DNA of 6,366 bases from assembly GCA_012518765.1 (NCBI GenBank), contig JAAYRN010000230.1, positions 1 through 6,366 of the forward strand, read 5' to 3'. Every line of letters starts with the position of its first letter. Positions within the stretch are counted from its first letter, which is position 1. Positions 1-5,627 of this stretch are shown piece after piece. This DNA comes from Bacteroidales bacterium (GTDB taxonomy: Bacteria > Bacteroidota > Bacteroidia > Bacteroidales > WCHB1-69). A model generated the notes under the pieces. It saw nothing but the letters and a program-made list of their open reading frames with translations. It was not told the origin of the DNA and searched no databases. A program made the translations under genes and the position numbers.

Positions 1-135
1 CATACTGTCCAACAATTTAGTTGAATTGTTTTTTTGAGGAATTTGTAACTCGTGTAAAAACGAAGAATCTTGTTGGGAGTAGGTATGCCAACATAAAAAG
101 GTAATAAGCAGCGTTAAAAATAGATTTTTTCTCAT
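1..135 (-). CDS. Secreted protein of unknown function, N-terminal fragment
   Basis: An open frame starts at an ATG (135-133, minus strand) and runs without a stop to the window edge, giving 45 residues that begin MRKNLFLTLLITFLCWHTYS. This is a typical signal peptide: Arg and Lys at positions 2-3, a hydrophobic stretch at about 5-16, then a likely signal peptidase I cut after TYS and before QQDSS, a pattern common in Bacteroidota. Cys15 sits in TFLC, which does not make a convincing lipobox, so I favour a soluble or outer-membrane product over a lipoprotein. The mature part seen (about 25 polar residues) is too short to place in a family. The gene is divergent from the queA-coaX operon and has a matching -7 box at 205-212. 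The start is supported by the signal peptide and the promoter; the function is unknown. Confidence 0.72.
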   Translation of the reverse strand, partial: MRKNLFLTLLITFLCWHTYSQQDSSFLHELQIPQKNNSTKLLDSM

Positions 136-204
136 AATCAATTATATTTAAAAGTGTTTACAAACTATTGTTTATAGTAATTTACATACAACTGTAATTT
201 TTTG

Positions 205-212
205 CAAAGTTA
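205..212 (-). promoter_or_regulatory. Candidate -7 box for the secreted-protein gene
   Basis: On the minus strand this reads TAACTTTG, an exact match to the Bacteroidota -7 consensus TAnnTTTG. It would place the transcript start near 199-201 and leave a leader of about 65 bases before the ATG at 135. No TTG stands at the ideal upstream distance (about 17-23 bases); the nearest TTG is only 10 bases away. The -33 element is therefore weak or absent, and the call rests on the -7 box and its position. Confidence 0.45.
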
Positions 213-403
213 TGCATTATATCAATATAATATACGGTTTTTGGAAATGTTTTTAGTGAATTTTAGGTTTTATATTCCTAAATTAAACGTGTGTTTTTTT
301 AGAGAAAAAACATGTTTTACAAGCAAGCACATCATAAAAAACACATTTATTCGTTATTTTAAAATAATAGAAAAAATACAACGTTAGGTATTGAAAATTT
401 TAC

Positions 404-411
404 TATCTTTA
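404..411 (+). promoter_or_regulatory. Candidate -7 box for the queA operon
   Basis: The sequence TATCTTTA matches TAnnTTTG at all but the last base. TTAG at 384-387 lies 16 bases upstream and could be a poor -33 TTTG element. Transcription would start at about 415-418, leaving a leader of about 55 bases to the ATG at 472. The inverted repeat at 418-436 would fall at the very start of this transcript. The spacing and the imperfect match keep confidence low, but no better promoter is seen ahead of the five-gene operon. Confidence 0.35.
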
Positions 412-417
412 CAGCTT

Positions 418-436
418 ATATGACAGGCAGTCATAT
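418..436. repeat. Inverted repeat ATATGAC-n5-GTCATAT, possible operator or leader hairpin
   Basis: The arms ATATGAC (418-424) and GTCATAT (430-436) are perfect reverse complements separated by AGGCA. A third related half-site, TATGAT, follows at 439-444, so TCATA (431-435) can also pair with TATGA (439-443) across TTG. The element begins within a few bases of the predicted transcript start of the queA operon. It could be a repressor operator or a small 5' leader hairpin. The structure is visible in the sequence; the function is inferred. Confidence 0.4.
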
Positions 437-471
437 TGTATGATACTAAATAATTTATATATACGAAGAAT

Positions 472-1524
472 ATGAAATTATCGCAATTTAAATATTTTTT
501 ACCCCAAGATCTCATAGCCGTACATCCTCACGAAGAGCGAGATGAGGCTCGATTGTTGGTTTTAGACCGTGAAAAGAAAACCATAGAACATAAAAAAGTA
601 GAAGACGTTTTAGATTATTTTGACGAAGACGATGTGTTTGTATTAAACAATACAAAGGTGTTTCCTGCCATGTTAGAAGGAGAAAAGGAAAAAACCAAGG
701 CAGTAATTAATGTTTTTTTACTAAGAGAATTAGATAAGGATAGCAAGTTGTGGGATGTGTTAGTCGACCCTGCTCGAAAAATACGAATTGGCAATAAAAT
801 ATATTTTGACAACGGCAATTTAATAGCTGAGGTTATCGATAATACGACATCAAGAGGCAGAACCCTGCGGTTTTTGTTTGATGGAACCTATGATGAATTT
901 AAGCAAAAATTATTTTCGATAGGACACATGCCCATACCCGAAACCATACAAAAACTACGGGAAGTAATGGATGAGGATAGTGAATATTATCAAACCATTT
1001 ATGCCAAACACGAAGGTGCGGTTGTGGCTCCAGCAGCAGGGTTTCATTTGAGCAGAGAAATGATAAAAAAAATAGAGCTAAAAGGCATAGCTTTTTCAGA
1101 AATAACCCTACATGCAGGAATTGGAAATTTCAAAGAAATTGATGTTGAGGATTTAGCAAAACATAAGGCAGATTCCGAAGAAATGGAAATTGAAGAAAAA
1201 GCAGCCGAAATAATCAATCAAGCCAAGCAAAATAACAGAAAAATATGTGCTGTAGGCACTACAAGCCTCAAGGCATTAGAATCATCGGTTTATATTTCGG
1301 GTATGATAAAATCATACAGGGGATGGACTAATAAATTTATTTTTCCCCCTTATGAATTCAAATCGGTCGATGCATTGATAACCAATTTTCATCCCTCACA
1401 ATCTTGTATGTTGATGTTGGTTTGTGCTTTTGGCGGATACGACTTAGTGATGAAAGCTTATAAAGAAGCCATAGAAGAAAAATACAGATTCCTTACATAC
1501 GGTGATGCCATGTTAATTATTTAG
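472..1524 (+). CDS. queA: QueA-family S-adenosylmethionine:tRNA ribosyltransferase-isomerase, divergent
   Basis: QueA transfers and rearranges the ribosyl group of S-adenosylmethionine onto preQ1 at position 34 of tRNAs for Asp, Asn, His and Tyr, making epoxyqueuosine in the cytosol. The 350-residue length fits the family. It opens with MKLSQFKYFLPQDLIAVHP and closes with EEKYRFLTYGDAMLI, both family hallmarks. It also keeps SRGRTLRFLFDG (128-138), a VGTTS segment (261-265), GWTNKFIFPPYEF (284-296) and ITNFH (303-307). Several usually conserved positions differ: NNTKVFPAML (59-68; family NxTRVxPARL), APAAGFHL (186-193; family APTAGLHF), VGTTSLKALES (Lys where Arg is usual) and NFHPSQSCMLML (305-316; family NFHLPxSTLLML). 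The frame is intact and looks under selection, but activity on preQ1-tRNA is not certain. There is no clear ribosome-binding site; the start is set by the conserved N-terminus. It is the first gene of the operon, 11 bases before coaX. Confidence 0.88.
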   Translation: MKLSQFKYFLPQDLIAVHPHEERDEARLLVLDREKKTIEHKKVEDVLDYFDEDDVFVLNNTKVFPAMLEGEKEKTKAVINVFLLRELDKDSKLWDVLVDPARKIRIGNKIYFDNGNLIAEVIDNTTSRGRTLRFLFDGTYDEFKQKLFSIGHMPIPETIQKLREVMDEDSEYYQTIYAKHEGAVVAPAAGFHLSREMIKKIELKGIAFSEITLHAGIGNFKEIDVEDLAKHKADSEEMEIEEKAAEIINQAKQNNRKICAVGTTSLKALESSVYISGMIKSYRGWTNKFIFPPYEFKSVDALITNFHPSQSCMLMLVCAFGGYDLVMKAYKEAIEEKYRFLTYGDAMLII

Positions 1525-1535
1525 AAAATATCGTT

Positions 1536-2273
1536 TTGAATAATTTAATTATTGATTTTGGAAATACATATAAAAAAATAGCTCTTGAAAGAAATGGAAA
1601 TATTTTTTTCACACATCAGTATGTTGATTTTTCAATAAACGAAATACAAGAATTAGAAAAAGAATACAGTTTCCAGCGAGTAATTATGTCAAGTGTTTTG
1701 ACCGCAGACAGGGAGTTAGAAAATTACTTAAAGGCTAAGTGTTTTTTTATAAAAGTATCACACAAAACATTTCTTCCTATTGCTAATCAGTATGAAACTC
1801 CCAAAACTTTGGGAACCGATAGGTTGGCGTGTGTTGTAGCCGCTCATCAATTATATCCTAAATCCGACTGTTTGGTTGTTCAAATGGGAAGTTGCATTAC
1901 CTATGATTTTATCAATCAAAAAGGTGAATACAAAGGAGGGAGTATTTCGCCCGGTTTACAGATGCGTTATAAGGCTTTACATGCTTTTACTAAAAAGCTA
2001 CCCCATTTAAAATCTCAAACCATAGAGGGAATAATAGGAAAAACGACACAAGAATCTATACATATTGGCGTTAATAACGGTATTATACAAGAAGCTAACG
2101 GAGTGATAAACCAATATGAAAATAAATATAAGTTTCTAAAAGTTTTAGTAACAGGAGGAGACAGCCCTATGTTTGAAGATAAATTTCAACATAAAATTAT
2201 TTTACAACCTAATTTGGTTACCTTAGGTTTATCCGCAATACTTACATATAACAACAATGAGAGGAATAGCTAA
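1536..2273 (+). CDS. coaX: Type III pantothenate kinase
   Basis: CoaX phosphorylates pantothenate with ATP, the first step of coenzyme A synthesis, in the cytosol. The 245-residue product has the family order: the phosphate-binding DFGNT (7-11), TPKTLGTDRLA (88-98) with the catalytic Asp95 in GTDR, ITYDF (121-125), GGSISPGLQMRYKAL (134-148), FTKKLP (151-156), GKTTQESIHIGVNNG (168-182) and VTGGD (205-209). The C-terminal LTYNN resembles other Bacteroidetes CoaX proteins. The odd feature is QMGS (116-119) where the family has DAGT: the Asp that binds the monovalent cation is Gln, and the ATP-contacting Thr is Ser. The start is TTG, since no in-frame ATG or GTG lies nearby and DxGNT must sit close to the N-terminus. 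The gene begins 11 bases after queA and its 3' end overlaps the next gene by 17 bases, so the three are likely co-transcribed. Confidence 0.93.
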   Translation: MNNLIIDFGNTYKKIALERNGNIFFTHQYVDFSINEIQELEKEYSFQRVIMSSVLTADRELENYLKAKCFFIKVSHKTFLPIANQYETPKTLGTDRLACVVAAHQLYPKSDCLVVQMGSCITYDFINQKGEYKGGSISPGLQMRYKALHAFTKKLPHLKSQTIEGIIGKTTQESIHIGVNNGIIQEANGVINQYENKYKFLKVLVTGGDSPMFEDKFQHKIILQPNLVTLGLSAILTYNNNERNS

Positions 2274-3525
2274 TATAAAAATATGCCTGATTATCGTATT
2301 GGGTTTGATAGGGCAGCTACAAGCACAAAACCACTTGAGTTCTCCTTATTCTCGTTTTGGTTTGGGCGAGTTGAATTTACGCAACTCTCATGCAAACACA
2401 TCCATGGGTGGAGTTTCTTATGCACACAAACAAGAAACAGCTATTAATTTTCTCAATCCCGCATCCTATGCAGCCTTCGATTCCTTATCCTCTTTGGTCG
2501 ATGCGGCATTTTCCTATAAATACCATGCTTTAGAAGAAAATACAATCAAACAAACAGGAGGAACCATGTCGTTTGACTATTTAGCATTGGGCGTTTCCAT
2601 AGTATCTCGTTGGAGTACAGTATTTGGTTTTCAGCCATATAGTTTTGTGAATTATAATTTAGAAGAATTGTTAGCTTGGCAAGATACAATCCATGTTTCT
2701 AAAAATCATACGGGAACAGGCGGCTTGTATCAGTTTTATTTAGGCAATGCAGTTCGTATTTACAAAGAACTTTCGATAGGATTTAATGCTTCTTATTTAT
2801 TTGGAAACTATACCAAAAACCAAATTGTGAATTTTTCCGATGAACTATATTTAAACTACAATAAAAACAACCATACAACCATCAACGGAGCTTTGTTTTC
2901 TTTTGGAACACAATATTTTATTCCCATAAAAAAACATCGCTTAGGAATGGGAATTACCTATACACCATCCATACCCACTGTATTTGCTAAGCAATCTAAT
3001 ATTCAACATAATTATATTAATACCACATCGGGCGAATCCATGATTGATACTTTATTTTGGTACGAAAACAAAAAAACACTTGTCAATCTTCCTCAAATCA
3101 TAGGAGTAGGTATTTCGTGGTCTGATGCAAAATATTTTGTGGGTTTTGATTTTACTTGGAGCAATTGGAGTCGTTTTCAAATAGGAAACATCAGCGACAC
3201 CTTGAAAGATTCTTATAAATACGCCTTAGGAGGAAGCATCGTTCCGAACCCAACGGCAACTAAATACGTTGCAAAAATAAAATATAGTTTAGGAGTATAT
3301 TATGAACTTACTTCGTTGTATTTGAATGAAACTCAAATAGATAAACTTGGACTGAATGTCGGATTATCGTTTCCTATGAAAAAAACCAAAACACGATTTA
3401 ATGTGTGTTTTGAATACGGACAATGGGGAACATTGACAAATAATTTACTGCAAGAAACTTATTTTTTAACCACGTTTAGTATAGCCTTACATGAACGCTG
3501 GTATCAAAGAAGAAAATTGGACTAA
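2257..3525 (+). CDS. Predicted outer-membrane beta-barrel protein of unknown function
   Basis: This 422-residue protein starts with a signal peptide (Lys8, hydrophobic 9-19, likely cut after LQA and before QNHLSS, about residue 23). The mature part opens with SSPYSRFGLGELNLRNSHA and a NPASYAAFDSLS segment near residues 67-78. This opening recurs in a family of Bacteroidetes outer-membrane proteins that I recognise by pattern, although I know of no assigned function. The rest alternates short polar and aromatic strands (YLALGVSIV, LYQFYLGNAV, KYFVGFDFTWSNWS, FNVCFEYGQWG) separated by turn-rich loops, as in beta-barrels. It ends with a strand and a basic RWYQRRKLD tail, common in such proteins. 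It overlaps coaX by 17 bases in another frame, which suggests translational coupling. TPR and LptC genes follow, so a role in envelope building is possible. FadL-like or other transport functions cannot be told apart here. Confidence 0.85.
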   Translation: MRGIANIKICLIIVLGLIGQLQAQNHLSSPYSRFGLGELNLRNSHANTSMGGVSYAHKQETAINFLNPASYAAFDSLSSLVDAAFSYKYHALEENTIKQTGGTMSFDYLALGVSIVSRWSTVFGFQPYSFVNYNLEELLAWQDTIHVSKNHTGTGGLYQFYLGNAVRIYKELSIGFNASYLFGNYTKNQIVNFSDELYLNYNKNNHTTINGALFSFGTQYFIPIKKHRLGMGITYTPSIPTVFAKQSNIQHNYINTTSGESMIDTLFWYENKKTLVNLPQIIGVGISWSDAKYFVGFDFTWSNWSRFQIGNISDTLKDSYKYALGGSIVPNPTATKYVAKIKYSLGVYYELTSLYLNETQIDKLGLNVGLSFPMKKTKTRFNVCFEYGQWGTLTNNLLQETYFLTTFSIALHERWYQRRKLD

Positions 3526-3550
3526 TAAATCATTTTAAAAATAAAAAGAA

Positions 3551-5005
3551 ATGGGAAAAAAGATTAAAATTTTATTAACAACAACAATCGTAGCATTGAC
3601 CTTTACCGCTACGGCACAATGGGAAGGTCCTAAGTATGGAGAAGATAGTGTAAGCTGTATCACAAAAATTTCTTTATACAGGGAATCGTATAGGCAAAAA
3701 AACTATAAAGAGGCTTACCCCAATTGGAAATGGGTATTGGATAATTGTCCCATGTCATCTAAAAACGTTTTTTTAAATGGTCCACTCATCCTTGACAACC
3801 TAATTAAAAACGAAAAAGATTCAGCACTTAAAGCCACATACATTCAAAATATATTTGATATGTATGAATTGTATATCAAGTGTTACCCATCAGAAGAATC
3901 GTATGCCTTAGGACATACTGCCGTTAACCTAATGAGATACAAAGCCTATGAATGGGAAAACGCCTATGAAACCTTCAATAAAGCTTTTGACTTGGGAGGT
4001 AAAAATATGCCACCTCAAGTATTAGATGTGTTTTTTATCACAGCCGAACGCTACATGAACAACAAAGGACTTACCTCCGAAGTCATGATAGATGCTTACG
4101 ATAAAATTACAGAAGTATTAGATGAAAAATTAGACGAAAGCGAAATAGCCTTCGAAAAATCAATGCGTAAAATTTATGACTTACAAGAAAAATTAGAAAA
4201 CGAGCTTGTATCCCAAGATGAATATGATGTGTTGTACGAAGACTATAGCAGAGATTCAGCACGAAGTGCCAACGTATTTGCCATGTATCAGCGAGTTGAA
4301 AAAAACATGGAATTGCGTTTCTCAAAATATGCAAAATGTGAAGACTTAGTTGCAATTTATGGAAAAAAAATAGAAACCAATAAGGATGAACGTATCTTGA
4401 ACCAAATTTTAAAATTCTTTGGCAAAGAAAAATGTATTGATAATGACGTATATAGAACCGCTGTTGAGGAATTACACAAAATAAAACCAACCGCAAGAAC
4501 CGCTTTTGCAATGGCTAATATTTGTTTTTATATACGCAATACTTATCAAGATGCTATTAATTACTGTAAAGAGGCTATTGATTTATACGAAAAAGAATCG
4601 GACAAAATTAGAGCATATTATATTATGGCTGAAAGTCATAAGCATTTAGGACAATACAGTGCTGCTCGCGAAATAGCACACAACATATTAAAATTAAATC
4701 CCAACGAAGCTAATGCTTATGTCCTCATAGGAGATTTATATTATGCTTCGGCAGGTGTTTGCTCTTCTCTCGAATTGCCCACAGCTGTATATTGGGCATC
4801 GGCTGATAAATACAGTAGAGCCATGAATATGACAGCTGCACAGGACGATGAAATAAAACAAAAAATATACAAAGAAGCACAAGCAAAACTGAGTAATGTA
4901 GCAAAGTATTTCCCAAAAATTGAGACTTATTTTCAATTAGGGTTACAAAAAGGGCAATCGTACCGCGTTGAATGCTGGATAGGAGAAACCACAACTGTTC
5001 GATAA
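3551..5005 (+). CDS. Secreted TPR-repeat protein
   Basis: This 484-residue protein has a signal peptide (MGKKIKILL, hydrophobic to about 20, likely cut after ATA22 and before QWEGPKYG), so it should act in the periplasm. A helical N-terminal part holds Cys36, Cys66 and Cys111. A Glu- and Lys-rich, probably coiled-coil segment spans about 184-260. The clearest TPR unit is at about 353-386 (Ile-Arg-Ala-Tyr-Tyr through LNPNE), flanked by a weaker unit at 315-350 and another starting at 387 (ANAYVLIGDLYYASAG) that carries an insertion. The C-terminus GQSYRVECWIGETTTVR resembles a tail I have seen in related Bacteroidetes TPR proteins. It starts 25 bases after the barrel gene behind an A-rich stretch and ends 9 bases before lptC. 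TPR proteins usually scaffold protein contacts, so a partnership with the barrel protein or LptC is a reasonable guess, not shown. Confidence 0.87.
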   Translation: MGKKIKILLTTTIVALTFTATAQWEGPKYGEDSVSCITKISLYRESYRQKNYKEAYPNWKWVLDNCPMSSKNVFLNGPLILDNLIKNEKDSALKATYIQNIFDMYELYIKCYPSEESYALGHTAVNLMRYKAYEWENAYETFNKAFDLGGKNMPPQVLDVFFITAERYMNNKGLTSEVMIDAYDKITEVLDEKLDESEIAFEKSMRKIYDLQEKLENELVSQDEYDVLYEDYSRDSARSANVFAMYQRVEKNMELRFSKYAKCEDLVAIYGKKIETNKDERILNQILKFFGKEKCIDNDVYRTAVEELHKIKPTARTAFAMANICFYIRNTYQDAINYCKEAIDLYEKESDKIRAYYIMAESHKHLGQYSAAREIAHNILKLNPNEANAYVLIGDLYYASAGVCSSLELPTAVYWASADKYSRAMNMTAAQDDEIKQKIYKEAQAKLSNVAKYFPKIETYFQLGLQKGQSYRVECWIGETTTVR

Positions 5006-5014
5006 ATTCAACAC

Positions 5015-5578
5015 ATGAGCACGCTTGTAAAACATATAAAAACGATAGTTACTATTATGCTAACTATCGTTTTTTTTAGTGGATGTAAAAACGATATATC
5101 CGTTGTAAACCAATTGTTTAAAGACCAAACAGCTCCCGACGAAATATCAAAAAATCTTCACTTATATATCAGTCAAGGAGGAAAAGTTACACACGAATTT
5201 AAAACTCCCTTATTGCATACCTACCGTACGCCCACAAAATCGTATCAAGAATGTCCAGAAGGAGTAGAAGTGATTACTTACGATGAAAGTCAACAGAAAA
5301 TATCAAAATTATCAGCTTTGTATGGCATTAACCACGAAGACGATAAAATTATGGAAGCCAAAAACAACGTAGTAATTACCAATTTTCAAACAGGTGAAAT
5401 TATAGAGACCGAACACCTGATTTGGGATGTTGAAAAAAAAATGATTTACTCTAATACTCAAATAAAACAAACCAAATCAGACGGTTCTATTTATATGGGT
5501 AAAAAATTTGAATCGGACGAATCTTTGAGTAAATATACTATTTATAATCCTCAGTTGATGTTTTACGAAGATGAATAA
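5015..5578 (+). CDS. lptC: LPS export protein LptC, lipoprotein form
   Basis: LptC is the bitopic or membrane-anchored periplasmic part of the Lpt machine; it takes lipopolysaccharide from the LptB2FG transporter and passes it to LptA. This 187-residue protein has Lys6 and Lys9, a hydrophobic run 11-21, and the lipobox FSGC with Cys24, so it should be a lipoprotein, as is common in Bacteroidetes. The mature part shows LptC-like beta-strand content: GVEVITYDESQQKISKLSAL (83-102), NNVVITNFQTGEIIETEHLIWD (117-138), KMIYSNTQIKQTKSDGSIYMGKKFESD. The usual beta-jellyroll pattern ends in YTIYNPQLMFYEDE. The start gives a complete signal peptide; Met15 inside it would leave no positive N-terminus. 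The gene follows the TPR gene by 9 bases and is last in the operon. A terminator-like stem-loop lies within its first 21 codons. Confidence 0.87.
   Translation: MSTLVKHIKTIVTIMLTIVFFSGCKNDISVVNQLFKDQTAPDEISKNLHLYISQGGKVTHEFKTPLLHTYRTPTKSYQECPEGVEVITYDESQQKISKLSALYGINHEDDKIMEAKNNVVITNFQTGEIIETEHLIWDVEKKMIYSNTQIKQTKSDGSIYMGKKFESDESLSKYTIYNPQLMFYEDE
5038..5077 (+). promoter_or_regulatory. Terminator-like stem-loop inside the lptC signal-peptide codons
   Basis: AAAAACGATAGTTA (5038-5051) is a perfect 14-base reverse complement of TAACTATCGTTTTT (5061-5074), with a 9-base loop. The T tract continues to 5077, giving eight Ts in a row (5070-5077). On the plus strand this has the full layout of an intrinsic terminator, yet it lies in codons 8-21 of lptC. 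The left arm starts 23 bases after the A of the start codon, so an initiating ribosome would not yet cover it. It could act as an attenuator reducing lptC expression relative to upstream genes, or it could be a by-product of codons for a Thr-Ile-Val repeat. The structure is certain; the role is inferred. Confidence 0.5.
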
Positions 5579-5617
5579 AAATAAGAGTGTTTATCAAAAC
5601 ACTCTTATTTTGTTTTT
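5578..5617. terminator. Bidirectional intrinsic terminator between convergent genes
   Basis: A perfect 15-bp stem pairs 5578-5592 with 5597-5611 across the loop ATCA. Its core is AAGAGTGTTT with AAACACTCTT, flanked by A/T pairs. On the plus strand it is followed by G and five Ts (5613-5617), ending the queA-to-lptC operon; the left arm begins at the last base of the lptC stop codon. On the minus strand the mirror stem is followed by a T-rich stretch, so it can also end the DUF2723 gene, whose stop codon is at 5628-5630. Confidence 0.88.
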
Positions 5618-5627
5618 ATAGTTTTTC

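Larger units (their letters stand above)
136..471. other. Divergent intergenic region
   Basis: These 336 bases separate two divergent genes and are the only long non-coding stretch in the window. They are very AT-rich with many homopolymer A and T runs. I can support a minus-strand -7 box at 205-212, a weaker plus-strand -7 box at 404-411, and an inverted repeat at 418-436. A 61-codon frame from a TTG at 202 crosses the region, but its composition (Phe, Ile, Lys, Tyr) is what AT-rich non-coding DNA gives and it has no recognisable motif, so I do not call it a gene. I see no tRNA or riboswitch-like structure; a preQ1 riboswitch upstream of the queA-like gene was considered but no convincing aptamer was recognised. 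Confidence 0.7.

Noticed and set aside
291..315. T-run and A-run hairpin-like structure in the intergenic region
   Set aside because: Pairing beyond T6/A6 needs a bulge and several G-T pairs, and no upstream plus-strand gene exists for it to terminate. It is best explained by homopolymer runs in AT-rich DNA.
202..387. A 61-codon plus-strand frame from a TTG in the divergent intergenic region
   Set aside because: It has a non-ATG start, AT-driven composition rich in Phe, Ile and Lys, and no motif. It would also run across the place where the minus-strand promoter box lies.
615..818. A 67-codon minus-strand frame opposite queA
   Set aside because: It is an antisense shadow of a conserved coding region; the Ser/Leu/Asn-rich composition reflects the reverse of queA codons.
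1800..1813. CCCAAA-AC-TTTGGG small palindrome inside coaX
   Set aside because: It encodes the conserved TPKTLG motif of CoaX, the loop of two bases is too small for a good hairpin, and there is no T tract.
4107..4511. A 134-codon minus-strand frame opposite the TPR gene
   Set aside because: It lies wholly inside a well-supported gene, and its Phe/Leu/His/Arg-rich composition is what the antisense of Glu/Lys-rich coding sequence produces.
4725..4994. Two overlapping minus-strand frames (89 and 66 codons) opposite the end of the TPR gene
   Set aside because: These are antisense shadows of a real gene with no recognisable domain or supporting promoter.
5391..5419. CAGGTG...CACCTG inverted repeat inside lptC
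   Set aside because: The arms are only 6 bp with a 17-base gap and lie in ordinary LptC coding sequence; this is easily chance.
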